Below are positions 28,059 through 36,897 of a stretch of 64,000 nucleotides of DNA, in pieces. The notes beneath the pieces are model-generated. The model searched no databases. It was not told where the DNA came from and saw only the letters and a list, made by a program, of their open reading frames with translations. The position numbers and the translations under genes were made by a program. Source of the DNA: Akkermansia muciniphila (lineage in GTDB: Bacteria; Verrucomicrobiota; Verrucomicrobiia; Verrucomicrobiales; Akkermansiaceae); NCBI RefSeq assembly GCF_018709685.1, contig NZ_JABDHQ010000002.1, positions 62,001 to 126,000 on the forward strand, given 5' to 3'. The first letter of the stretch is position 1. Each line of letters starts with the position of its first letter.

Positions 28059-29183
28059 GTGAGATTGAAAATCCACCGTTCAACGGGCCGCGTTCCTTCC
28101 GGATTCTCCGCCTTGGCAGGATGGATCGCGGGGACAGCGGCCTTTTTTTGCTTTTCAGCCTTCGTCCAGGCTGAAGAACCTGTTGCGGCCCCTGCCCCGG
28201 CTCCCGCCCAGGAGGCGCCGGAACCGGAGACCGTGCCGGATGTCCGCGTCTTCATCATGCAGATGCAGGCCCAGATCACGCCTGAACGCATCAGGACCTT
28301 CGTCATGCCCGCTGTCGGCCATGTCAACAACTGGCTGCCGGACCGGGACCGGGAACAGAAAGGGGCCATCATCGCCACCGTGAACGAGGAGGATATGGAA
28401 CTCAAGCGGAGGGAGCTTGAAATCCAGATATTGAAGGACAAGACGGCCAAGAGGGATGAAATCGTGGCCCTCCGGAAACAACTGGAGGAAATCAATTTTT
28501 ATGCGGGACTGACGCCGGAGGAAAAACGCTGGCACGACAAGAAAAACCCCTCGGACAAGGAAGCCATCCAATCCCTCAAGGAAAAAATCTCCCTGGCGGA
28601 GAAGGAACTGGAGCTCATCGACATCAAGCCCCGCCGGGACTTTGAAAAGGAGGAGGAAAATTACGTGCTCCGCATGCCCTTTGACGGCAGGCTGCAATAC
28701 CAGTTCACCCTGCCCGCGGACGAGGCGCAGGCCGTCTATCTGGAACCTTCCACCCCCATCGCCACCGTCTGCGACGATTCCGCCTACTATATTACCGTTT
28801 CCATCTCCAATCCGGACCTGACACGCCTGGACCCGGCTACCCTGCGCGTGGATATCCCCCTGGCCAGCGGAGGCTCCATGTCCGGAGTTTTTTCCCACAA
28901 GAGGGTGGAGAAAAACCCGTCCACCGGAGGCAACATCCTGGCGTATTTCTTCAAACTCCCGCCCGCGCAGCATGATGCCGCCCACGGCATGATCGGTTCC
29001 AACTGCACCGCCCGGCTGTACTACGTCCCCAACACGCCGGTTATCCTCCTGGACAAGATGGCCCTGGCTTCCTCTCCGGCGGCCAAAACCAGCGCTTCCT
29101 GGCAGGAACTTCTGGAAGCGGTCCATCCGGAGTATGAACTGATCCTGGAAGGGGAAAGCCAACTGATCGCCCGCAAAAAATGA
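28059..29183 (+). CDS. Periplasmic adaptor (membrane fusion) protein of ABC efflux
   Basis: A 374-residue protein starting at GTG 28059, with signal 'GTAAFFCFSAFVQA' and a Pro/Ala-rich linker. A coiled-coil hairpin spans about 105-205 ('VNEEDMELKRRELEIQILKDK', then 'SLKEKISLAEKELELIDIKPRRD'). Flanking half-motifs of a lipoyl-like fold are 'KGAIIATVNEED' and 'VLRMPFDGRLQYQF', followed by a beta-barrel domain. This order (half-lipoyl, hairpin, half-lipoyl, barrel) is that of HlyD/MacA-type adaptors that bridge the inner-membrane pump to a TolC duct. Its 3' end overlaps the ATPase gene as ATGA. Confidence 0.82.
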   Translation: MRLKIHRSTGRVPSGFSALAGWIAGTAAFFCFSAFVQAEEPVAAPAPAPAQEAPEPETVPDVRVFIMQMQAQITPERIRTFVMPAVGHVNNWLPDRDREQKGAIIATVNEEDMELKRRELEIQILKDKTAKRDEIVALRKQLEEINFYAGLTPEEKRWHDKKNPSDKEAIQSLKEKISLAEKELELIDIKPRRDFEKEEENYVLRMPFDGRLQYQFTLPADEAQAVYLEPSTPIATVCDDSAYYITVSISNPDLTRLDPATLRVDIPLASGGSMSGVFSHKRVEKNPSTGGNILAYFFKLPPAQHDAAHGMIGSNCTARLYYVPNTPVILLDKMALASSPAAKTSASWQELLEAVHPEYELILEGESQLIARKK

Positions 29184-29812
29184 AACTGGTTTGTGAGGCT
29201 GTCTGTTTCGGCTACGCGAAAGGAAGCCTGATTTTTGACAATTATTCCCACACCTTCCGTTCCGGCATCACCATCCTGAAGGGATATTCCGGCTGCGGGA
29301 AAACCACGCTGCTCAAAATCCTGGCCGGTTATCTCCGCATCCGTTCGGGGCACATCATCACTCCGCACGGCGTTCCCCTCTCCAATACCAAGTACCGCAG
29401 GAAGGAAGTCAGCTACATGTTCCAGGGAATCAACCTGCTGCCCCTGGCCAGCGTGGAGCGCAATCTCCAGCTATGCGCGGAAATGGCCATGCTCCCTAAA
29501 AGGGAATGGAAGGACCGGGCCTCCCGGCTGATTGAACAGCTTGGCCTGGACAGCCTGCGCCACAAGAAGGCGGGCACGCTCTCCGGGGGGCAGGCCCAGC
29601 GCGCGGCCCTGGCCAGAACCCTGATGAAAGACTCCTCCATCCTCCTGCTGGATGAACCCACTTCAGGACTTGACGATACCAACACCGGCATCATCAAGGA
29701 CCTCATTGCCACCCAAACGGCTGATAAAATCTGCATTGTCAGCACGCACGACTCCCGGCTGCTGGATATAGCCCATGAAATCATTGATTTTAACGCTCCT
29801 GTATCTCTTTAA
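29180..29812 (+). CDS. ABC transporter ATPase (MacB/LolD-type) of the efflux operon
   Basis: A 210-residue ABC ATPase. Walker A is 'GYSGCGKTT' near residue 35, the Q-loop region is 'SYMFQGINLLPLASVERN', the signature is LSGGQAQR near 135, Walker B is 'ILLLDEPTSGLD' near 154, and the switch is 'VSTHDSRLL'. It energises the permease encoded next. It starts inside the adaptor gene (ATGA), and its own 3' end overlaps the permease gene by 38 nt, so adaptor, ATPase and permease are translated as one set. Substrate is unknown; the embedded lipoproteins suggest a peptide or lipoprotein route. Confidence 0.92.
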   Translation: MKLVCEAVCFGYAKGSLIFDNYSHTFRSGITILKGYSGCGKTTLLKILAGYLRIRSGHIITPHGVPLSNTKYRRKEVSYMFQGINLLPLASVERNLQLCAEMAMLPKREWKDRASRLIEQLGLDSLRHKKAGTLSGGQAQRAALARTLMKDSSILLLDEPTSGLDDTNTGIIKDLIATQTADKICIVSTHDSRLLDIAHEIIDFNAPVSL

Positions 29813-30917
29813 GGATACGCTGCACCGCTGGAAGGAACGGCCGGCCAGTCCGCTTTCCCGCGTTCTGGTTTCTTTTTTCCTTTCCCTGTGCGCCCTGTCC
29901 TTCCTGGCCAATTACGTGCTTTCCACCAAGCTGCTCCAGGATGAAATACGGCAAAGCGGGGGCGACCTCATCATCGCCTACGACGTGAACCCCGACGGCA
30001 AGCCTCCCCTGGAAACCCTCATCCAGCAGCGCCTCCCCCTGCTCCATCCCTGCAATGTGCTGGCCTTGAAACAGGTGGCCTCCGCCACGATGGGAAAAAG
30101 CAATTACCAGATTGTGGAATATGACATCGCCGCGTATGCGCAACTGAAGGGCCTGCCCATTGACCGCCATCCCCGGCTGCTGCTTTTCGGGCTCAAGCAG
30201 GAGCTGGAACAGGAAGGGCCGCGCACCATTCAGATGAACCAGTTCTCCTTTCCCATCCATGCCTGCCATCTGCCGGAACACCATGTTCTGGGAAAGGTCT
30301 TTCCGCAGGGGCTGATCATCGTTCCGGCGGGGACGTTTTCCTCACAGGGGCTCCGCGCCGGGAGCGGAACCACCATTTACATCATCCAGGCCACGGAAAT
30401 GACCTCGGTCCTGATCTCCGGCATTGAAACCACCCTGGGCAACCTGGTCCGCCTGGACCAGCGCTTTACTTCCATCCGCAGCACCGCCCCCATCCTGCGC
30501 AGGCTGGATATCCTGATGGGCAACCAGGCGGAATGCCGCGCCGCCTTTTCCATCGGCATCGCCGTGATCGTGGGGATTCTGCTCACGGCCCTGGCCTCCA
30601 TGGAATTCCAGCAGAACGAATACGTGTACACCCTGATGAAAAGCTTCGGCGTGCGCCCGGTGTTCCTGGTCCTCAACTTCATTATGGAAAACATCTTCCT
30701 GGTGGGAGGCGCTTTCATCGCAGCCGTTTTCTGCTTCATGAAAACGCAGAAAATCGTGCTGGGGGAATTCTTCAAGCTTCAGAACACCTCACTCTCCCTC
30801 CAGGACATCATGCCGGACCTTACCCTCCTGGGCATTTCCCTCTTCATCTGCGTACTGGTTTCCTCCATCCCCATTATCGTTTCCGCCAACCGGCAGATCG
30901 GCAAGGTGCTCAAATAG
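29775..30917 (+). CDS. ABC transporter permease (MacB/FtsX-like) of the efflux operon
   Basis: A 380-residue permease with one N-terminal TM helix (about 27-46, 'VLVSFFLSLCALSFLANYVL'), a 200-residue periplasmic domain and three C-terminal helices (about 255-275, 300-320 and 345-365). This 1+3 topology is that of MacB/FtsX/LolC permeases. The conserved stretch 'MEFQQNEYVYTLMKSFGVRP' corresponds to the cytoplasmic coupling region between helices. With the upstream ATPase and adaptor and the divergent TolC-like lipoprotein it forms a MacAB-TolC-type pump. The ATG lies inside the ATPase gene. Confidence 0.85.
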   Translation: MKSLILTLLYLFKDTLHRWKERPASPLSRVLVSFFLSLCALSFLANYVLSTKLLQDEIRQSGGDLIIAYDVNPDGKPPLETLIQQRLPLLHPCNVLALKQVASATMGKSNYQIVEYDIAAYAQLKGLPIDRHPRLLLFGLKQELEQEGPRTIQMNQFSFPIHACHLPEHHVLGKVFPQGLIIVPAGTFSSQGLRAGSGTTIYIIQATEMTSVLISGIETTLGNLVRLDQRFTSIRSTAPILRRLDILMGNQAECRAAFSIGIAVIVGILLTALASMEFQQNEYVYTLMKSFGVRPVFLVLNFIMENIFLVGGAFIAAVFCFMKTQKIVLGEFFKLQNTSLSLQDIMPDLTLLGISLFICVLVSSIPIIVSANRQIGKVLK

Positions 30918-30946
30918 CAAAAAACCGCGGACGGGGAGGTTTCCTG

Positions 30947-30974
30947 TTGACGACCGTAAGGAATCTGCTAGCAT
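30947..30974 (+). promoter_or_regulatory. Promoter of the 30994 lipoprotein
   Basis: TTGACG (30947-30952), 16-bp spacer, TAGCAT (30969-30974). Leader of about 13 nt. It separates the lipoprotein from the ABC operon just upstream, although readthrough is possible because no terminator is seen between them. Confidence 0.55.
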
Positions 30975-30993
30975 TTGTCATAATCATTCTTCT

Positions 30994-31575
30994 ATGGAAC
31001 CCAAATCTTTTCCCATTCTCCGCGCTTCCGTTTTTTCCATGCTCATCGGTGCAGGGCTCTCCTCCTGCGGCGGCAGCAGCAGCGGCAACGGACAGACAGG
31101 AGAATCCCTGGTCGGCAAAGTCTACAACGTCATTATTCAAACGGGCAATTTGCCTGAAGCGGCCCAGACGGCGCTGGCGGAAACCGGCGTAGGCGGCTTT
31201 GTGATGAATCCCTCCTCCGTGATGACGGGCACCCTGACAAGTTCTACGGGAAACATCAGCAATGGCGGCTATACGTCCTATTTTTATCAGAAAACGGGAG
31301 AAGACACGGCATCCCTGAAAATTTACTATACGGTTAAAAAACGCACGGACCTTCTGGGCAACGGGGGTCTCGTCCTGAACTCCTACAACATTCACCTGAC
31401 CTGGAACGAACTGAAATACGGCAACAAGGGAACACATGCGGAAGGAGACTGCATCATCAATATTCCCCAGGCAGCCGCCGAGTTCGTCGCTGCTCCCAAC
31501 CCCTTTGCCAACAATGCAGCCGTGGCGCCCTCCACGATCACGATTACGGACGCCAATTCCGTCACTGCAAACTAG
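30994..31575 (+). CDS. Cys-Gly-Gly lipoprotein downstream of the ABC efflux operon
   Basis: A 193-residue lipoprotein, lipobox 'GLSSC' then GGSSSGNGQ. The body is beta-rich: 'GYTSYFYQKTGEDTASLKIYYTV' and 'LNSYNIHLTWNELKYG' give long alternating strands, comparable in plan with 'YQVYGYNAESKTIQSLTLIW' in the lipoprotein at 31795, so the two may be distant paralogues. One further Cys lies in 'GDCIINI'. No enzyme motif is visible. It follows the permease gene by 76 nt and has its own promoter and terminator. Confidence 0.78.
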   Translation: MEPKSFPILRASVFSMLIGAGLSSCGGSSSGNGQTGESLVGKVYNVIIQTGNLPEAAQTALAETGVGGFVMNPSSVMTGTLTSSTGNISNGGYTSYFYQKTGEDTASLKIYYTVKKRTDLLGNGGLVLNSYNIHLTWNELKYGNKGTHAEGDCIINIPQAAAEFVAAPNPFANNAAVAPSTITITDANSVTAN

Positions 31576-31606
31576 GAGATACCCTTTCCAAATTAGCTTA
31601 ACACTG

Positions 31607-31646
31607 AAAGGAGCTGTCCCGTATCATCCGGAACAGCTCCTTTTTT
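31607..31646 (+). terminator. Rho-independent terminator after the 30994 lipoprotein
   Basis: Stem GGAGCTGT/ACAGCTCC (31610-31617 with 31633-31640), extendable by AAA/TTT, followed by six Ts; 31 nt past the stop. Confidence 0.85.
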
Positions 31647-31717
31647 ATCGGCCTGAGACTCCGCGGCCTCTGCATCCTTCCGCCAAAAATATTCCTACTC
31701 GAAGTCCGCGCCGGACA

Positions 31718-31751
31718 TAAAAGAACGGGGGCATCATAAGATGCTCCCGTT
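31718..31751 (-). terminator. Terminator of the 31795 lipoprotein
   Basis: On the minus strand an 11-bp stem (31751-31741 with 31734-31724, one mismatch) is followed by CTTTTA. It faces the terminator of the opposite gene. Confidence 0.65.
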
Positions 31752-31794
31752 ACGATCAGTCTGCGTCTACAGACCAGGAATTGAATATTTTTAC

Positions 31795-32319
31795 TCAGTT
31801 GGCGTACGTCACCACCCCGGAAGCTCCGCTCACGGCAGACATATTACCATCTCCTGCGCCCCAGTTATACATGGAGCCGTTCCAGGGGCCAACCGTTCCC
31901 TGGCCCTTTCCTCCCGTCGGAAGCTTGATTTCAGTCATCGTCAGGTTGTTTTCGTATTTGTAACCGGTATTCGGAATGACTTCCTTCCAGATCAGCGTAA
32001 GGCTCTGGATGGTTTTAGATTCGGCATTATACCCGTACACCTGGTACTGGCTGGTCAGATTTGCGGCAGTGTCGTCATTGCCTGTACCACTGTCTTCCCG
32101 CCATCCGTTATCATAAATGGTGCAGAAAAAGTTGTTGGAAAAATCATTCACCTTGAAAACCAGGTCGCGCGTTCCCGTCAGGGAAAAAGCCATATCAAGA
32201 TCGGAAGGCAGCGTCACCATGGTTTCGGAACTGCCTCCACCACCACAGCCGGACAACGCCAGGGAGAGAGCAGCGCCAAGAACAGAAACACTGGAAAAGA
32301 GAAGATGTTTGGTGTCCAT
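31795..32319 (-). CDS. Cys-Gly-Gly lipoprotein, function unknown
   Basis: A 174-residue lipoprotein from the ATG at 32319 (MDTKHLLFSSVSVLGAALSL), lipobox 'ALSGC' then GGGGSSETM. The frame extends upstream to 32538 but that part overlaps the giant ABC gene and has no signal peptide. The body is beta-rich with aromatic strands ('YQVYGYNAESKTIQSLTLIW') and a glycine-rich end ('PWNGSMYNWGAGDGNMSAV'). It is convergent with the 30994 lipoprotein, which has a comparable strand plan. A TTGACG (32366-32361) lies upstream with a weak -10 (TTAAAC). No function can be assigned. Confidence 0.75.
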   Translation of the reverse strand: MDTKHLLFSSVSVLGAALSLALSGCGGGGSSETMVTLPSDLDMAFSLTGTRDLVFKVNDFSNNFFCTIYDNGWREDSGTGNDDTAANLTSQYQVYGYNAESKTIQSLTLIWKEVIPNTGYKYENNLTMTEIKLPTGGKGQGTVGPWNGSMYNWGAGDGNMSAVSGASGVVTYAN

Positions 32320-32444
32320 AAAAAGAAGTATTGGGCAGAGTTTAACAGTGCCATAGCTACCGTCAACAAAAATCCTCCCAAAAGATTCCGCCCTTAAAAC
32401 ACACACGCCCAGCCATGGAACCAGGCCCGGACAGGCGCACCTTT

Positions 32445-35400
32445 TTACCTGGCTTTTTCCAGGCGCCGCTTGAGCACGCGCCCCGTAATGAAGAGGGGAA
32501 CAACCCCCATCAGGAACAGGATCAGGGAATCCTTCCAAGGGGTGGGCACCGTGCCTTCATCCGCGCTGTAACCGGGGTCGTCCGGAGCCTTTCCGGTATT
32601 GCCCCACGGCAGGGGCTGCCGGCGCGCCAGGAAAATTTCCGGACGGTCCAGCGTATCCCGGCTGACGCGCTGGATTTCCGCGGATTCATCCAGCATCACA
32701 ATGCGGTCATTGACGTAAAAGGATTTGACGGAGGGCTTGCCCTTCCCCTGCTGTTCCAGTCCGGCAATCACCTGCCTGTAGTTCTTCTCATAGCCGTTGA
32801 CCGCCGCTCTCCGGACCTGGCGGACCGCGGCCTTGGCCTGTTCCGGATCATCCGCGCCAATGGCGGCAATGTGGAGGAGCGCCATCTTGAGCAGCTTGAA
32901 TTCCTCAAACTCCCGGTTATTGAGATGGGGCTGCGCCTTGAGCTCGTCCACCTTTTCCTGAATGGTTTCACGTTCCCGTTCCCAGACGTTTTTGGAGGCC
33001 TGGTCCACCACCATCATTTCAAAGGAGTAGCGCAGGGGGCAGAATTCCGCCACCAGCGGAACGCGGCCCGGCTTGAGGCGCCCGTGTTCATCCGTACGGT
33101 GGGCGGACCACGGAATGAACTGGTTCATTTCATCAAAGCGGACAATGGCCCCGGCCATCAGAATCTGGGGAATGAGCAACAGCGGCACCATGTTGAGCGC
33201 CGCCCGCTCCGTCTTGGCGAAGACGGAGACCAGCAGGGACAGGCTCACGCCGATGAAGGCCGTCAGGGTCATGGTTCCCAGATAGATCAGGAACATTTCA
33301 TGGATTTCCAGGATAGCGTTCCCCACCCACAGGAAGAGGGCGGACTGCACGGCGGAAAGCCCCGTAAGCACCAGCGCCTTGGCAAGCACATACCCGGTCA
33401 CGAATACCTTGGCGTTCCCCTCGCGCTTGAGCAGGGCGCGGTCCTTGAGCACTTCGCTGGCCGCCCCCGTGAGGCCGAAGAACATCGCCACGATGATCGC
33501 CAGGAACAGGTAGGAGGGAATGTGGAGGGCGGTGGCGAAGGTGTATTCCGGGCTGGAGGAGGCGCGCAGGGTCAGGGAAATCAGCAGGGCCAGCACCGGG
33601 CCTTCCAGCAGCATGGTGTACAGCCCCATGCGGCTCCGCACCCGGCCCAGGAAGGTGCGCACGGCCCAGATGCGGAACAGGCGCCACAACTGCATCACGC
33701 TGCGCCTGGGGGCAGGCGGAAATTCCAGCGTGCCTTCATATAGGGTCCTGGGGGCGCCCCCCTCATGGTGGTGCCCCATCACGTTGCGGAACCGGTAGCC
33801 TTCAAAGCGTTCCTGCCACAGACGCGGATGCTGCCGCCTGCGGCGGTCATGCCAGGAAAGGGGCGCCTCCAGCACTTCAAACACGTAATCCGCGCCGCCG
33901 GCGGTCCGCGCCTCCTCGGAAACGTCAATGGCCATGTCCACGGCCGCCTTCCGGAAATACCGCATCATGCCCGGCACGTCCCCCCAGTAGGCCATCTGGC
34001 CGCCGTGGTCCAGCACCAGCACCTTCTGGAACTGGTTCAGGATGGCCGTGCTGGGCCGGTGCATGGTGGCTATCACCATCTTGTCGCGGCTCATGTTCTG
34101 CATGGTCTGCATGACCAGCTTGGCGTCGGAGGTGGAAAGGCCGCTGATGGGTTCGTCCAGCAGGAAAACGTCCGCAATGCCCGCCAGGTCCAGTCCCAGG
34201 TTCAGGCGCGTGCGCTCCCCGTCGGAGATGGTGCGCGCATTCATCTCACCCACGCGGCGGGAGGCGATGTGCGTCAGCCCCAGGAATTTCAGGATGGCGT
34301 TCACGCGGCGGACGCGTTCCGACCGCGTGAGGCGGGGCCGGCGGATGATGGTAGCCTGCGCGATGTGCTCGGAAACGCTCATGGCCGCATCCAGAATGTC
34401 CTCCCGCGGAATAAAGGCGATGTAGGGCCGGATCAGGTCCGGAGCGCTGTACAGAAGCTGGTTGTTGTAGCGGATGCAGCCCCGCGTGGGCGGCAGGTGC
34501 CCGGCCAGCATGGACAGCAGGGTGCTTTTCCCGGACCCGCTGGGGCCCAGGATGCACACCATCTCCCCGCGCTTCACGGTCAGGTCAATGTTGTCCAGCA
34601 CGCGCCCGGAGCGCATGAACTCCTTGGTCACGCCCTCCACGCTGAGGGTTCTGATGGCGTGGTATTCTTCATCCAGCACCCCGGCGGAAAAACGGCAGCG
34701 CAGCGCGTGGTACGCGTTCAGGTGAACCACGTCCCCGTCACGCAGGGATACCCTCCCCCTCACCGGCCTTCCATTAAGCAGCAGCGGCATGGAGGCCTCC
34801 ACCACTTCCAGCCAGCCGGAATTGGTAGCGCTGGAAAAGGACACTTCCAGCACCACGCCGGAGGCCAGTCCCGGCGTCAGCAGCATGTCCCCCTTGCGCG
34901 CCTTTTCCGGCAGGTTGGTCACGCGCAGCTTGCGGGTTCCGGGGTCCAGGCGGAAGCGCCGCCCGATGTCCGACATGGAATTCTGCACCTCTCCCATGGA
35001 GAAAGGCCCCTCCCCGTCCAGCGTGAAGGAGGAATAATAGGCCATGCGCACATTTTCACCGGGGTACAGCCGCCTCCCGTCCACCATGAATTCCACTTCC
35101 GGCCTCAGCACCTCCACCTCGCACGCCAGCCCCATGTTCACGCGCACCTCACTGGCCCGTGAGCGTACCCGGCTGATTTGCAGCGCCCCGTTGTCCAGGG
35201 AAATGTAACAAACCTCCTGCTTGCCGGAGCGCTTGCAGTCCAGGAAAAACGCAAAGTCCTCAAAGCTCAGGGGGCCGGACGGCAGAAGAACCACCTGCCC
35301 GTTGGTCAGGGGCATCACCCCGCCGGGAGCCAGATGGCGCCCGCGCACCACAATCGGTTTGGAGCCGTCATTCACCACCAGCACCAGGCGGGAGCACCGG

Positions 35401-35981
35401 ATCAGGCGGAAGGAGATGCCCTTGTCCTGCTCCGGCAGGGAAACCTCCGCGCCAATGCCCGCGGAAAAACCGACGCTGTAAGCCGGTTCCTGCGCCTCCA
35501 CGTCCGGCGTCATCAGAAGCTGCCTCAAGAGGTTCGCCGTGCCCGGCAGTTCCAGGCCGTACGTCACCTGGTCAAACAGCTCCCCGATCATCCGTGGATC
35601 TCCCGTATTGATGAGCAGGGAGAGCACTTCCAGCGCAATCGCCATGCGCTCCGTTTCATCCCTGCCGGAGGCGGCGGAAGCCAGCACGTCCGCCACCGTC
35701 AGATTGGCCCGCATGGACCGTTCAAAACGGTTGGAAAGCCAGCGGTGCTCCACTTCCGGAAAGGTATAGCGCAGAATGTCCAGCGCGGCGTCCGCGTCGC
35801 GGGCGCTCAAATGGCGGCGTCCGCTCAGAATGGTGGCAAACAGGTCCACCAGCGTCCCGGCGTGAACCTTCATGGAGCCGTCGTCCCGGCGCAGCCACGG
35901 CACATAGGCGCCCAGCGTCCTGACCAGGTTCAGCCTCCAGTGAATCAGCTTGGAGGGTATGTCGAAAAACCATCGGATCAT
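32445..35981 (-). CDS. Giant ABC-2 (ABCG-like) transporter with TerB-like and FHA-like N-terminal regions
   Basis: A 1178-residue fused transporter from the ATG at 35981; a TTG at 36065 would add 28 residues. Order: a helical TerB/DjlA-like region (about 35-115, 'TLVDLFATILSGRRHLSARDADAALDILR'), beta-rich regions that look like tandem FHA-type sandwiches (about 200-470, ending 'LRDGDVVHLNAYHALRCRF'), an ABC ATPase (about 490-700) with Walker A 'GPSGSGKST', Walker B 'VFLLDEPISGLS' and signature ISDGERTR, where ABCG proteins usually have SGGE, then an ABC-2 membrane domain (about 780-1000), a soluble insert, and one C-terminal TM helix. Related FHA-ABC proteins occur in cyanobacteria and Bacteroidota. 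Substrate is unknown. Phosphoprotein control through the FHA-like part is inference. Confidence 0.82.
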   Translation of the reverse strand: MIRWFFDIPSKLIHWRLNLVRTLGAYVPWLRRDDGSMKVHAGTLVDLFATILSGRRHLSARDADAALDILRYTFPEVEHRWLSNRFERSMRANLTVADVLASAASGRDETERMAIALEVLSLLINTGDPRMIGELFDQVTYGLELPGTANLLRQLLMTPDVEAQEPAYSVGFSAGIGAEVSLPEQDKGISFRLIRCSRLVLVVNDGSKPIVVRGRHLAPGGVMPLTNGQVVLLPSGPLSFEDFAFFLDCKRSGKQEVCYISLDNGALQISRVRSRASEVRVNMGLACEVEVLRPEVEFMVDGRRLYPGENVRMAYYSSFTLDGEGPFSMGEVQNSMSDIGRRFRLDPGTRKLRVTNLPEKARKGDMLLTPGLASGVVLEVSFSSATNSGWLEVVEASMPLLLNGRPVRGRVSLRDGDVVHLNAYHALRCRFSAGVLDEEYHAIRTLSVEGVTKEFMRSGRVLDNIDLTVKRGEMVCILGPSGSGKSTLLSMLAGHLPPTRGCIRYNNQLLYSAPDLIRPYIAFIPREDILDAAMSVSEHIAQATIIRRPRLTRSERVRRVNAILKFLGLTHIASRRVGEMNARTISDGERTRLNLGLDLAGIADVFLLDEPISGLSTSDAKLVMQTMQNMSRDKMVIATMHRPSTAILNQFQKVLVLDHGGQMAYWGDVPGMMRYFRKAAVDMAIDVSEEARTAGGADYVFEVLEAPLSWHDRRRRQHPRLWQERFEGYRFRNVMGHHHEGGAPRTLYEGTLEFPPAPRRSVMQLWRLFRIWAVRTFLGRVRSRMGLYTMLLEGPVLALLISLTLRASSSPEYTFATALHIPSYLFLAIIVAMFFGLTGAASEVLKDRALLKREGNAKVFVTGYVLAKALVLTGLSAVQSALFLWVGNAILEIHEMFLIYLGTMTLTAFIGVSLSLLVSVFAKTERAALNMVPLLLIPQILMAGAIVRFDEMNQFIPWSAHRTDEHGRLKPGRVPLVAEFCPLRYSFEMMVVDQASKNVWERERETIQEKVDELKAQPHLNNREFEEFKLLKMALLHIAAIGADDPEQAKAAVRQVRRAAVNGYEKNYRQVIAGLEQQGKGKPSVKSFYVNDRIVMLDESAEIQRVSRDTLDRPEIFLARRQPLPWGNTGKAPDDPGYSADEGTVPTPWKDSLILFLMGVVPLFITGRVLKRRLEKAR

Positions 35982-36171
35982 GCCAGGGAACGCGTTGCAG
36001 GAACAGTAGTACAGGGATTCCGGGCCCACCTCAAGCGCAACCGGAATTTCACGGAGAAATGACAATATTTTCTACACCTTTATCTTGCAATAGGTCGGGA
36101 GGAAGTATAGTTCTGTCCAATGTTCATGCTTTCCATGAGAAAGCGAGCCAAATACATAACATTATCACAAC

Positions 36172-36594
36172 ATGGATATCTTAGTTTCTACTCTTTGTGA
36201 CTTCGCCGCCGACTATCAGGGCAAGCTTTGCATCCAGGGCGGTTTTGACTCCCTGGTCGCCCGTCAGTTCCCGGTCGTCCACCCCGTCTGCGCCGTGGCC
36301 CTCCGCATCTGCCTCACCCCTGAAGACGAAGGCACCCACGAACTGGGCCTGAGCATCGTTGACGCCGACGGCACGCCGCTGGACAAGGAACGCATGCCCA
36401 TCAAGATCAATTTCCCGGTGCCCGCTTTCCCGGAAGGCGCTTCCTTCTTCACCCGCAACCTGATCATGAACTTCCAGGGCCTGCGTTTTGAAAAGCCGGG
36501 CAACTACTCCATCGACCTCACGGTTGACGGCGAACTGGCCTCCCGCGTGCCTTTCCGCGTGGTGCAGGTGCAGGAAGAAGCTCCCCAGGCTTAA
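36172..36594 (+). CDS. DUF6941-like small beta protein
   Basis: A 140-residue cytoplasmic protein without signal peptide. 'VSTLCDFAADYQGKLCIQGGFDSLVARQFP' and 'ALRICLTPEDEGTHELGLSIVDADG', then 'FPEGASFFTRNLIMNFQGLRFEKPGNYSIDLTVDG' follow the pattern of the DUF6941 family, an Ig-like beta-sandwich of unknown role found widely in bacteria. It is a well-translated looking gene (strong C-ending codons) with its own terminator. It is divergent from the giant ABC transporter with about 190 nt between starts. A TTGCAA-N15-TATAGT pair (36085-36111) may be its promoter. Confidence 0.78.
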   Translation: MDILVSTLCDFAADYQGKLCIQGGFDSLVARQFPVVHPVCAVALRICLTPEDEGTHELGLSIVDADGTPLDKERMPIKINFPVPAFPEGASFFTRNLIMNFQGLRFEKPGNYSIDLTVDGELASRVPFRVVQVQEEAPQA

Positions 36595-36611
36595 GTCCAT
36601 TCCTTTTCATC

Positions 36612-36646
36612 AAACCGCCTTCCGGATTCCGGCAGGCGGTTTTTTA
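36612..36646 (+). terminator. Rho-independent terminator after the DUF6941-like gene
   Basis: Stem AACCGCCT/AGGCGGTT with an inner CCGG pairing, followed by a T run; 18 nt past the stop. From here to 36897 (about 250 nt) no gene is visible; a TTGACC near 36868 could be the -35 of the next gene. Confidence 0.85.
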
Positions 36647-36897
36647 TTGGGGTAATGGGGGAGAAAAAGCAGCTTCCCAAACGGGGGGAGGCCGCTTCAC
36701 CCCGCCGCTAATACCTCATTCCCTCCTCCCTCCTGATGGCCACGCTGCCGGGAACAAGGGGATGGTCCACCCTTCACGCGCACCCACCCTCCGGGTTCCA
36801 TGCCGTGCATTCCGTCCCTCTTTTTACGTTCCGCAACGCCCTTTTTCATTGCGGTCTCCCGGGGGATTGACCATGATACGGACAGCTCCGACAAACC

